The notes beneath the pieces are model-generated. The model did no database searches and was not told the origin of the DNA. It saw only the letters and a program-made list of their open reading frames with translations. From the NCBI GenBank assembly GCA_026415155.1, contig JAOAHQ010000005.1, positions 1 through 63,630 on the forward strand: DNA of 63,630 nucleotides, read 5' to 3'. A program made the translations under genes and the position numbers. Source of the stretch: Rhodocyclaceae bacterium. Lineage in GTDB: Bacteria > Pseudomonadota > Gammaproteobacteria > Burkholderiales > Rhodocyclaceae. Positions 33,332 through 41,059 of this stretch are shown here, piece by piece; position 1 is the first letter of the stretch; each line of letters opens with the position of its first letter.

Positions 33332-33632
33332 ATGGCTGAGCATGGGCCTGCTCCTCGTCGGCGCAGGCTTCTTTTTCGCCGGCACGCTGGGGCTCTTGCG
33401 CTTTCCCGACGTCTATAGCCGCCTGCATGCGCTTGCCAAGGCCGACAACCTGGGCCTGGGCTGCGTGCTGGCGGGCTTGGCGCTCACGGCCGACAGCCTG
33501 GCAGCGGCGCTGAAACTCCTCTTGATCTGGCCGCTCGCGCTGGCAGCCAGTGCAGCGGTCAGTTTCGCCATCGCCCGCCGCGCCCAGGCGCTCGGCATCG
33601 CGCCCTGGCGACGAGAGGAGCGGCAGGAATGA
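33324..33632 (+). CDS. mnhG: Mrp antiporter subunit MnhG
   Basis: This 102-residue protein has the MnhG pattern: GAGFFFAGTLGLLRFPDVYSR, LHALAKADNLGLG and three helices. Its TGA stop is partly supplied by the right end of repeat element A (TGATTCTAA), so the repeat lies exactly at the gene end. Confidence 0.92.
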   Translation: MIEWLSMGLLLVGAGFFFAGTLGLLRFPDVYSRLHALAKADNLGLGCVLAGLALTADSLAAALKLLLIWPLALAASAAVSFAIARRAQALGIAPWRREERQE

Positions 33633-33800
33633 TTCTAAAAACCTCACCACCAAGGCACCAAGGTCACAAAGTTTCACCAAGATCAATGAGTTGCATGAAA
33701 CAGGAAGGCCACCTAGCGGGTGAAGCATCCTCTCTTTCATATTTCCTTGGTGCCCCTTGGTGTTCTTGGTGTCTTGGTGGTGAAAAATGAGGTTTCTAGG
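33631..33800 (-). repeat. Repeat element A, copy 2 (inside the Mrp operon)
   Basis: This 170-bp element is in reverse orientation relative to copy 1. One end (GATTCTAAAAACCTCACC) overlaps the mnhG stop codon, and the other (GAGGTTTCTAGG) abuts the ATG of the next gene. Inverted ends rich in CACCAAG/CTTGGTG could form a long hairpin within the polycistronic mRNA. It breaks an otherwise fully overlapping gene series. Confidence 0.88.
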
Positions 33801-34052
33801 ATGATGGTGCTCGTCTTCGACGGCCTGCTCGCCTGCGCGCTCTTGTGGAGCGCCTGGCGCGCCCTGGCGACCCCCCGGCTCGATCGCGCCATCGTCTTCT
33901 TCATCGCCTTCGGCCTCTTGATGAGCCTCGCCTGGGCGCGGCTGTCCGCGCCGGACATCGCGCTTGCCGAGGCGGCGATCGGCGCCGGGCTCACCGGCGC
34001 CTTGCTGCTCGACGCCTACGGGGCGATTTCACGGCGCAAAGGCGGGAAATGA
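33801..34052 (+). CDS. DUF4040 (MbhD-like) antiporter subunit
   Basis: This is an 83-residue protein with three helices: VFDGLLACALLWSAWRALA, RAIVFFIAFGLLMSLAWARL and SAPDIALAEAAIGAGLTGALL. The last segment is the conserved signature of MbhD and of the corresponding part of MrpA. The ATG directly follows repeat element A, so the ribosome-binding site (GAGG within the repeat end) is element-derived; the start is less certain for that reason. It stands in for part of MrpA in this split arrangement. Confidence 0.85.
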   Translation: MMVLVFDGLLACALLWSAWRALATPRLDRAIVFFIAFGLLMSLAWARLSAPDIALAEAAIGAGLTGALLLDAYGAISRRKGGK

Positions 34053-34702
34053 AGCGCCTCGCCGTTTTCTGCCTCGCCTGCGCCTTCGTCGTCCTCACCG
34101 GTGGCGCGCTCATCGAACTCGGGCCGGCGGCCATCGACCTGCGCGGCCAGGTGGCGGCGCAGCTGGCGGCAAGCGGCGTCTCCCATCCCGTCACCGCCGT
34201 GCTGCTCAACTTCCGCGGCTACGATACGCTGCTCGAAGTCGCCGTGCTGCTGATCGCGCTTTTGGCGATCCTCGCCGTGACGGACAAGCCCCCCGCGGCG
34301 CCGGTCCCCGCCCATCCGCTGCTGCAAGCCGTGGCGCGCGGCGCGACGCCGGCGATGATCCTCGTCGCCGTCTATCTCCTCTGGGCCGGCGCGCATCGTC
34401 CGGGCGGCGCTTTCCAGGCCGGCGCGGTGCTCGCCGCCGCCGCGGTGCTCCTGCATCTGGTCGGCCTCTTGCCCGGCTGGGGCGCGCCCGGGCTCCGCCT
34501 GCGCCTCGGCCTCACGGCGGGCTTTGCGCTGTTTCTCGCCCTCGCCGCCGCGCTGCTTTCCCAAGGCGCATTGCTCCAATATCCGCCGGCGGCGGCGGGC
34601 ACGCTGATCCTTGTCATCGAAGCCGGGCTCACGGTCTCGCTCGGCCTCATTCTCGCCGGCCTGTTCCTCTTCCTCTCGCGCGACGAGGGGGGCGAAACAT
34701 GA
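34049..34702 (+). CDS. mnhB: Mrp antiporter MnhB-type subunit with MbhE-like N-terminus
   Basis: This 217-residue membrane protein has an N-terminal part like MbhE (LLNFRGYDTLLEVAVLLIAL) joined to an MnhB domain (AMILVAVYLLWAGAHRPGGAFQAGAVLAAA, where PGGGFQ-type signatures are family hallmarks). It overlaps the preceding and following genes by four bases. Confidence 0.9.
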   Translation: MKRLAVFCLACAFVVLTGGALIELGPAAIDLRGQVAAQLAASGVSHPVTAVLLNFRGYDTLLEVAVLLIALLAILAVTDKPPAAPVPAHPLLQAVARGATPAMILVAVYLLWAGAHRPGGAFQAGAVLAAAAVLLHLVGLLPGWGAPGLRLRLGLTAGFALFLALAAALLSQGALLQYPPAAAGTLILVIEAGLTVSLGLILAGLFLFLSRDEGGET

Positions 34703-34998
34703 CGAGCGGACTGCTCTTCGCGCTCGTCGGCGTCGCGCTCTTCGCGCTGGGACTCGCCGGCCTCGTGCTGATCGGCGATGTGCTGCGCCGCATCCTCGCC
34801 TTCAACCTGATGGGCAGCGGCGCTTTCCTCGTGCTGGTCGGCCTCGCGCAAAGGAATGGCGTGCCCGATGCCGTGCCGCAGGCGATGGTGCTGACCGGCA
34901 TCGTCGTCGCCGTCGCCGCGACCGCCCTGGCGCTTGCCCTCGCGCGCAGGCTCGATGCGCAACGCGAGGGGGCGCTGCCCGAGGACGAGGATGGCTGA
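34699..34998 (+). CDS. mnhC: Mrp antiporter subunit MnhC (NuoK-like)
   Basis: This 99-residue NuoK-like protein has three helices: LVLIGDVLRRILAFNLMGSG, LVGLAQRNGVPDAVPQAMVLTGIVVAVAATALALALA. The PDAVPQAMVLTGIVVA segment is the MnhC signature. Its end overlaps mnhD by eight bases. Confidence 0.93.
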   Translation: MTSGLLFALVGVALFALGLAGLVLIGDVLRRILAFNLMGSGAFLVLVGLAQRNGVPDAVPQAMVLTGIVVAVAATALALALARRLDAQREGALPEDEDG

Positions 34999-36415
34999 TC
35001 CGCTCGTCGGGCTGGTGCTGCTGCCGCTTGGCTGGGCCACGCTCGCCTTCGTGCTCGGGCCGGGGCGCGGCGCCTGGGCGGCCCTCGCCGGCATCGCAGC
35101 GCAAGCCTGGCTGGCCTGGCTGCTTGCCGCGCAAGTCGGCGCTGGCGGGACGGCCCGTCATGCCGTCGGCGGCTGGGGCGCGCCGCTGGGCATCGATCTT
35201 GCCGCTGACGGGCTCTCGGCGGCGCTGCTCCTCTTGACCCAGTGGCTGGCGCTCGGCGTGGCCCTCTACGCGCGCAGCTACTTCGCGGCCGGCGATCCGG
35301 CGAGACGTTATTTCTGGCCGCTCGCGGGCTTTTTGCTCGCCGGCCTCAATGCCTTGTTCGTGGCGAACGATCTCTTCAATCTCTATGTCACGCTCGAACT
35401 CGTGGGACTCGCCGCCGTCGGCCTCGTCGCCGCGGCCGGCGGTGAGCGGCAGATCGCCGCTGCCCTGCGTTACCTCTTCGCGGCGCTCGCTGGCTCCGGG
35501 CTCTATCTCTTCGGCGTCGCGCTCGTCTATGGCGTTTATGGCACGGTATCGATCGCCACGCTCGCGCCGCTCATCACCCCCGAGGCGCCCCGGCTGGTCT
35601 GGATCGCCGGCGGCCTCATGGCGCTGGGCCTCGTCGTGAAGTCGGCGCTGTTTCCGTTTCATTTCTGGCTGCCGCCAGCCCACGGCGGCGCGCCGGCGCC
35701 GGTCTCGGCGCTGCTCTCCGCCTTGGTTGTCAAAGCGTCGTTCTACCTCCTGCTGCGCCTGTGGCTCGGCCCGTTTGCTCCTTTGGCCCCCGCGGCAGCC
35801 TGGCTGCCGGCGCTCCTCGGCGCGGCGGCGATCTTCTGGGGCTCGTGGCGGGCGATCCGCGCCGAGCGGTTGAAACCGCTGATCGCCTGGTCGACGGTGG
35901 CCCAGCTCGGTTACCTGTTCCTGATCTTCCCGCTCCTCGCCGTGCCAGCCGCCTTCGGCGCCGGCGTGATGCAGGTCTTCGCTCATGCCCTCGCCAAGGC
36001 GGCGCTCTTCGCGGCGGCGGGGGTGTTCATCCAGGCGACCGGACAGGACACGGTCGCCGGACTTGCCGGCGCGGCGGCGCGCCTGCCGGTGACGCTGTTC
36101 GCCATCGGGCTCGCTGGCATGACGCTCGCGGGCTTGCCGCCTTCGGCGGGCTTTCTCGCCAAATGGCAGCTCATCGAGGCGGCGCTCGCGCTGGGCCACT
36201 GGCCGATCGCCGTCGTCGCGCTCGCTGGCGGGCTCATGGCCGCCGTCTATGTCTTTCGCGTGCTGCGCCAGGCTTTTTGTCTGGCGCCGGCGGGCGCGCC
36301 GGTGGCCGCCGTGCCGCGCGCGCTCGAATGGACGGCCTTCGCGCTCGCCGCCGCGAGCGTGCTGCTGGGCTTCTTCGGCGTCGACCTCATGACGCTCATC
36401 GAGGTGCGCGCATGA
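34991..36415 (+). CDS. mnhD: Mrp antiporter proton-pumping subunit MnhD
   Basis: This 474-residue NuoN/NuoM-like protein has LEL in LYVTLELVGLAAVG (the conserved Glu of TM5), VVKSALFPFHFWLPPAHGGAP with the TM7 Lys, HALAKAALF and PPSAGFLAKW. It is an ion-translocating subunit. An exact dispersed-motif copy encodes QVGAGGTARH (about 48-57) in a loop near the N-terminus. Confidence 0.93.
   Translation: MADPLVGLVLLPLGWATLAFVLGPGRGAWAALAGIAAQAWLAWLLAAQVGAGGTARHAVGGWGAPLGIDLAADGLSAALLLLTQWLALGVALYARSYFAAGDPARRYFWPLAGFLLAGLNALFVANDLFNLYVTLELVGLAAVGLVAAAGGERQIAAALRYLFAALAGSGLYLFGVALVYGVYGTVSIATLAPLITPEAPRLVWIAGGLMALGLVVKSALFPFHFWLPPAHGGAPAPVSALLSALVVKASFYLLLRLWLGPFAPLAPAAAWLPALLGAAAIFWGSWRAIRAERLKPLIAWSTVAQLGYLFLIFPLLAVPAAFGAGVMQVFAHALAKAALFAAAGVFIQATGQDTVAGLAGAAARLPVTLFAIGLAGMTLAGLPPSAGFLAKWQLIEAALALGHWPIAVVALAGGLMAAVYVFRVLRQAFCLAPAGAPVAAVPRALEWTAFALAAASVLLGFFGVDLMTLIEVRA
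35136..35154 (+). repeat. Dispersed 19-bp motif, exact copy (in mnhD)
   Basis: Exact core in the sense of mnhD, read as QVGAGGTA. Confidence 0.9.
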
Positions 36416-37920
36416 GCATGCACGCCTGGCTGCCGCTCGCGGTGCTCGCCTCCTCGCTCGTGCCTGGGCTCGTGATCTTTGCCTTGCCCGAGTCGTGGAT
36501 CGGCCTGCGCACGGCGCTCAACCTGTTGGGCGCGCTCGTCAAGCTCGTCCTCGTCGGCCTGCTGTTGGCGGGGGTCGCCGCTGGCGAGCAATATGGCTTC
36601 CGTCATGCCGTGCTGCCGGGGCTGGAACTGGCGTTCAAGGCCGACGCGCTGGGGCTCCTGTTCATCTCGCTGTCGGCCGTGCTGTGGCTCTTCACGACGC
36701 TCTACGCGATCGGCTACCTCGAAGGCGCGCCGCACCGCTCGCGCTTCTTCGGCTTCTTCAGCCTGTGCGTGACCGCGACGATGGGCATCGCGATGGCGGG
36801 CAATCTGTTCACCTTCTTCGTCTTCTACGAGCTCTTGACGCTCGCCACCTTCCCGCTCGTCGTCCACCGCGGCACGCCGGCGGCGATGCATGGCGGCACG
36901 GTCTATCTCGCCTACACGCTCGCCGGCGGCGCGGTGCTCCTGGCCGGCATCGTCTGGCTGCACCATCTCGTGGGCCACACCGAATTCGCCCATGGCGGCA
37001 TCGCGGCGGCGCTCGGCCCGCAATACGCCGGCCAGTTGCGGATCGTCTTCCTGCTCCTGATCGCCGGCGTCGGCGTCAAGGCCGCGCTCGTGCCGCTGCA
37101 CGGCTGGCTGCCGCGCGCGATGGTGGCACCGGCGCCGGTCTCGGCCTTGCTGCACGCGGTGGCGGTCGTCAAGGCCGGCGCCTTCGGCATCGTGCGCATC
37201 GTCTATGAGGTCTATGGCGTCGAGTTCGCGCAAAGCCTCGGGCTGCTCTTTCCGCTCGCCGTCGCCGCGGCCGTCACCATCGTCTGGGGCAGCCTGCGCG
37301 CGCTGTTCCAGGACGACCTCAAGAAGCGGCTCGCCTTCTCGACCGTGAGCCAGGTCGCCTACATCGCGCTGGGCGTGGCGCTCTTCGGCCCGATCGGCAC
37401 GATCGGTGGCCTCGTGCATCTCGTGCATCAGGGCATCATGAAGATCACGCTTTTTTTCTGTGCCGGCAACTATGCCGAGACGCTCGGACTCCACAAGGTC
37501 AGCGAACTCTCCGGCGTCGGCCGGCGCATGCCGGCCACCACGCTTGCCTTCTCGATCGCCGCGCTCGGCATGATGGGCGCGCCGCTCACCGCCGGCGCCG
37601 TGAGCAAGGCCTGGCTCATCGAGGGCGCGCGGGCCGCCGAGATGGAGTGGGTGATCGGGGTGCTCTGGACGTCGAGCCTGCTTAACGCAGCTTACTTCCT
37701 GCCGATCCTCTGGCGCGCCTGGTTCCGCCCGCCGCCGGCCGCCTGGCCCGATGAGCACATTCCCGCACGCGGACGCCGCGAAACGGCCTGGCTGCTACTC
37801 GTCCCCCCGCTCGTCACGGCGGCCGCCGTGGTGGTGGCTGGCGTCTTCGCCGCGGCCGACTGGAGCCCGCTCGCCTGGGCGAAGCTGATCGCCGCGCGCG
37901 AGTATGTAACGCCTCAGTGA
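36412..37920 (+). CDS. Second NuoL/M-type antiporter subunit (MnhA/MnhD-like)
   Basis: This 502-residue proton-translocating subunit has FVFYELLTLATFPLVVH with the conserved Glu, GVKAALVPLHGWLPRAMVAPAPVSALLHAVAVVKAG, LAFSTVSQVAYIALG, HQGIMKITLFFCAGN and GAPLTAGAVSKAWL. It is shorter than MrpA (about 750-950) and resembles its NuoL-like N-terminal part. Together with the DUF4040 and MbhE-like genes it completes a split-MrpA layout. It overlaps the convergent acidic-protein gene by seven bases. Confidence 0.9.
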   Translation: MSMHAWLPLAVLASSLVPGLVIFALPESWIGLRTALNLLGALVKLVLVGLLLAGVAAGEQYGFRHAVLPGLELAFKADALGLLFISLSAVLWLFTTLYAIGYLEGAPHRSRFFGFFSLCVTATMGIAMAGNLFTFFVFYELLTLATFPLVVHRGTPAAMHGGTVYLAYTLAGGAVLLAGIVWLHHLVGHTEFAHGGIAAALGPQYAGQLRIVFLLLIAGVGVKAALVPLHGWLPRAMVAPAPVSALLHAVAVVKAGAFGIVRIVYEVYGVEFAQSLGLLFPLAVAAAVTIVWGSLRALFQDDLKKRLAFSTVSQVAYIALGVALFGPIGTIGGLVHLVHQGIMKITLFFCAGNYAETLGLHKVSELSGVGRRMPATTLAFSIAALGMMGAPLTAGAVSKAWLIEGARAAEMEWVIGVLWTSSLLNAAYFLPILWRAWFRPPPAAWPDEHIPARGRRETAWLLLVPPLVTAAAVVVAGVFAAADWSPLAWAKLIAAREYVTPQ

Positions 37921-38195
37921 TCCTCGATGTGCGGCACAGAAGCCTCGGCGAGCTCCCCCGTGTCGGGGTCGATCCAGTCGGCGATGCCGATCTCGTCTTC
38001 GACCTCCTCGAGCTCATCGACATCGATGGTCTCATCGACGTCGGCCAACTCCATGTCGTCGACCGCCTCGGCGAGCGTCGCAAAGGGGCCGTATTCGCGG
38101 CTATCCTCTTCGCTCAACCAGTAAAAGCCGTCGGGCCGTTCGATGATGCGCGAGCGGTCGAAGCCGGCGCTCGTTTGCGGAATCTTGGAAGCCAT
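37914..38195 (-). CDS. Small acidic protein of unknown function
   Basis: This 93-residue protein is strongly acidic, especially in its second half (DVDETIDVDELEEVEDEIG), with an N-terminal part FDRSRIIERPDGFYWLSEED that resembles small DUF domains with a GFYWL core. AGGAGA lies at a good distance before the ATG at 38195. I do not recognise the family. It is convergent with the Mrp operon and upstream of nothing obvious. Confidence 0.75.
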   Translation of the reverse strand: MASKIPQTSAGFDRSRIIERPDGFYWLSEEDSREYGPFATLAEAVDDMELADVDETIDVDELEEVEDEIGIADWIDPDTGELAEASVPHIEDH

Positions 38196-38252
38196 GAGCA
38201 TCTCCTTTCCCGTGCGGTGCGCACAAAGCATACTCCGAAAGGCGCGAGCGAA

Positions 38253-39065
38253 TCATCCCTTGAGCGCGGCAAGCACCGGCGCGGTGGCGGGACGCACGCC
38301 GCGCCAGAGGCGGAAGGACTCGGCGGCCTGCTCGACGAGCATGCCGAGGCCATCGGCGACGCGCGCGCCCTGTTCGCGCGCCGTTTTCATGAACGGCGTC
38401 TCGCGGCCATAGACCATCTCGTAAGCAAGCGCACGCGGCGCGAAGAGGCGTGGCGGCAGGGGCAGGGCGATGTCCGACAGCCCCGTCGAGGTCGCGTTGA
38501 TGACGAGGTCGAATTCGCGGCCGGCAAGGGCCGCGAAGCCGCAGCCTTCTGGGAGGATGTCCGCCTTGCCGGCGAATTCGAGCGCGAGCCGGAAGGCCTT
38601 TTCCTCGGTGCGGTTGGCGATGACGAGGCTGGCCGGGCCGGCTTCGAGCAAAGGCAGCATCACGCCGCGCGCCGCTCCCCCGGCGCCCAGGAGCAGGATG
38701 CGCCGGCCCGCGAGATCGAAGCCGAGGTTGGCCTGCAAGTCGCGCACGAGGCCGGCGCCATCGGTGTTATCGCCCAAGATCGCGTCTTCAGCGAAGCTCA
38801 GCGTATTGACGGCGCCGGCCGCCTGTGCGCGCGGCGTGAGCGTCGTCGCCAGACGGAACGCTTCCTCCTTGAACGGCACGGTGACGTTCGCGCCCTTGCC
38901 GCCGGCGGCAGCAAAGGCGTGCACCGCCGCCGCGAAACCATCGAGCGGCGCGAGGATGGCCTCGTAGCTGATGTCCTCGCCGGTCTGGGCGGCAAAGAGC
39001 GCATGGATGCGCGGGCTCTTGCTGTGGGCAATCGGATTGCCAAAGACGGCGTAGCGGTCAGGCAT
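38253..39065 (-). CDS. aroE: Shikimate dehydrogenase
   Basis: This 270-residue enzyme has the AroE signatures: [33 protein letters not shown] with the catalytic Lys, [34 protein letters not shown] and NATSTGL. It reduces 3-dehydroshikimate with NADPH. It overlaps the NYN gene by eight bases and lies at the end of a minus-strand operon with the RNase II-like, TonB-like and NYN genes. Confidence 0.96.
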   Translation of the reverse strand: MPDRYAVFGNPIAHSKSPRIHALFAAQTGEDISYEAILAPLDGFAAAVHAFAAAGGKGANVTVPFKEEAFRLATTLTPRAQAAGAVNTLSFAEDAILGDNTDGAGLVRDLQANLGFDLAGRRILLLGAGGAARGVMLPLLEAGPASLVIANRTEEKAFRLALEFAGKADILPEGCGFAALAGREFDLVINATSTGLSDIALPLPPRLFAPRALAYEMVYGRETPFMKTAREQGARVADGLGMLVEQAAESFRLWRGVRPATAPVLAALKG

Positions 39066-40152
39066 GGGTCTCTTCCGTCTTCTTCTTGCGCGGCGAGCGG
39101 GGCTTGCGGGTGGCCTGGGCGGGTGGCTCGACCGGCTGTTCGACCGACACCGCCTCGGCAGCCGGCGCAGGCTGGACGGCTTCGGCCGCCTTGGGCTTGC
39201 GCGCGCGCGCACGGCCTCTGCTGCGGGTCTTCGGCTCGGTGGAAGGGGGCGCCTCGGCTGCGGCTGCCACACTCGGCGCTGGCGGGACGGCCGCTTCCGC
39301 TGCGACCGGCGCTTCCGGCGGCTGCTCGACGCGCTCCGGCTCGGCGGGCGCCTCAGCCGGTGAGGCCGGCGTCACCGTGCTGCGGCGCTTCACATAGGCG
39401 CTGTTGGCCTCGCGGCCGAACTCGAGCAGGCCGCGCCGCGCCGCCTCTTCGAGCAGCGCACCGAAGGTCTTGAAGCCGTGGTAGGCCTCGTTGAAGCCGG
39501 GGTGCCGCCGCTTGATCGCTTCTTTGAGCACCGAGGCCCAGACGCGCTCGTCTTCCGAGCGGTCTTCGAGCAGGGCTTCGAGCGTCGCGGCCGCCATCTC
39601 GAGGCCTTTCACGCGCCGCGCCTCCATTTCCTGCGGGTCGCCGGGCTTCTTCGCCTGCTTCTCGTCGCGGCTCTTTTTGCGCATCAAATCGTCGATGTAG
39701 ATGAACTCGTCGCAGTTGGCGATCAAGAGGTCGGAAGTCGATTGCTTGACGCCGACGCCGATGACGCGCTTGGCGTTTTCCCGGAGCTTGGAGACGAGCG
39801 GCGAGAAGTCCGAATCGCCCGAAATGATGACGAAGGTATTGACGTGCGATTTCGTGTAGCACAAATCGAGCGCGTCGACGACCATGCGGATGTCAGCCGA
39901 GTTCTTGCCCGATTGGCGCACGTGCGGGATTTCGATGAGCTCGAAGTTGGCCTCGTGCATCGCCGCCTTGAAGCTCTTGTAGCGTTCCCAGTCGCAATAG
40001 GCCTTCTTGACGACGATGCTGCCCTTGAGCAGGAGCCGTTCCAAGACCGGCTTGATGTCGAATTTTTCGTATTGCGCATCGCGCACGCCGAGCGCGATGT
40101 TCTCGAAGTCGCAGAAGAGCGCCATGCTGACGTCGTCGGCAGAGGTGGCCAT
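39058..40152 (-). CDS. NYN-domain (LabA/DUF88) ribonuclease-like protein with C-terminal OST-HTH/LOTUS-like domain
   Basis: This 364-residue protein has an N-terminal NYN/PIN-like domain ([25 protein letters not shown] and [15 protein letters not shown] supply the acidic metal-binding residues). An OST-HTH/LOTUS-like winged helix follows (about 210-270: [36 protein letters not shown]). The tail is a low-complexity Ala/Pro/Glu stretch ending in KPRSPRKKK. The tail includes AVPPAPS from an exact dispersed-motif copy. It probably acts in RNA cleavage or binding. Confidence 0.9.
   Translation of the reverse strand: MATSADDVSMALFCDFENIALGVRDAQYEKFDIKPVLERLLLKGSIVVKKAYCDWERYKSFKAAMHEANFELIEIPHVRQSGKNSADIRMVVDALDLCYTKSHVNTFVIISGDSDFSPLVSKLRENAKRVIGVGVKQSTSDLLIANCDEFIYIDDLMRKKSRDEKQAKKPGDPQEMEARRVKGLEMAAATLEALLEDRSEDERVWASVLKEAIKRRHPGFNEAYHGFKTFGALLEEAARRGLLEFGREANSAYVKRRSTVTPASPAEAPAEPERVEQPPEAPVAAEAAVPPAPSVAAAAEAPPSTEPKTRSRGRARARKPKAAEAVQPAPAAEAVSVEQPVEPPAQATRKPRSPRKKKTEETHA
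39273..39291 (+). repeat. Dispersed 19-bp motif, exact copy (in NYN gene)
   Basis: Exact core antisense to the gene. Read as AVPPAPS in the low-complexity tail. Confidence 0.9.
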
Positions 40153-40162
40153 GTCGATTTCC

Positions 40163-41050
40163 TCACTGGGTAGAGAGTTGATCCGCGCCGGTGAAAGTCC
40201 AGGTGCGGGTGATTTCGATGATGTCGGTATCGCGGCGGATGTTTTCGGGAAAGGCGGCAAACGGCGCGGCGAGATGGACGATGCGCTGCGCCGCCTCGTC
40301 GAGCACCTTGTGGCCCGAAGAGCGGTTGAGCTCGACGCGCTCGAGGCTGCCATCGCTCTTGATCGCCACGGTGAGGATCAGGCTGCCGTAGAGCTTGCCG
40401 CGCGCCGCCTCGGGGTAGTTGAGGTTGCCGATGCGCTCGACCTTCTGGCGCCAGTCCTCGACATATTGCGCGAAGCGGTATTCCTCGACGCGCGCGCCGA
40501 TGAACTTGCGCTTGGGGCGCTGGTTGTAGCGGTCGATGCTCGTCGCGATCTCCGCTTCGAGGCGCGCAAGCGCCAAGGCGCGGCTGGCGAGATCGCGCCC
40601 CGAGAGCTGGGCTTCGGGCGCTTCCTTGGGCTCGTCGCTCTCGGGGCGCGCCGTGTGCGGGGAAGCCTCCTTGCGTGCCAGGAGCTCGCGCTGGCGCGCC
40701 TCGAGCTCGGCGATCCTCGCCTGGGCCGCGACGAGATCATCGCCCGGGCGGGTCTGCCGCAGCGCGGGCAGCGGCGACTTGGCGCGGCGCGCCTCATCTA
40801 AATTGCCGCCGGCATCGAGGTTGGCCTGCGCCTTGGCCTGCGCCTTGTCGGGCTTCGTTGCGTGCCGCGCATTGACGAGGATGACGTCGAGCGCTCGCTC
40901 GCGCACGCGGTCGAGCTTCTCGGGCAGCTTGAACTGGATCGACAGCAAGAGCGCATGCAAAAAGAGCGATATGCCGACGGCAAGGGAGAGCCGCCGCCGC
41001 GGCTCATCGAGGGTGGCTAGCAAGGCAGGCCAGTCGAGGGAAAGAGGCAT
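40163..41050 (-). CDS. TonB-like energy transducer
   Basis: This 295-residue protein has an N-terminal cytoplasmic stub and a single membrane helix (LSLAVGISLFLHALLLSIQF), a charged periplasmic coiled region (about 95-180) and a C-terminal TonB domain (RIGNLNYPEAARGKLYGSLILTV, SSGHKVLDEAAQRIV). Such proteins couple proton motive force to outer-membrane receptors. No exbB/exbD is adjacent. In this position in betaproteobacteria a TonB-like gene often follows the RNase II-family gene, so it need not serve BtuB. Confidence 0.9.
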   Translation of the reverse strand: MPLSLDWPALLATLDEPRRRLSLAVGISLFLHALLLSIQFKLPEKLDRVRERALDVILVNARHATKPDKAQAKAQANLDAGGNLDEARRAKSPLPALRQTRPGDDLVAAQARIAELEARQRELLARKEASPHTARPESDEPKEAPEAQLSGRDLASRALALARLEAEIATSIDRYNQRPKRKFIGARVEEYRFAQYVEDWRQKVERIGNLNYPEAARGKLYGSLILTVAIKSDGSLERVELNRSSGHKVLDEAAQRIVHLAAPFAAFPENIRRDTDIIEITRTWTFTGADQLSTQ

Positions 41051-41059
41051 GGGGAAATT

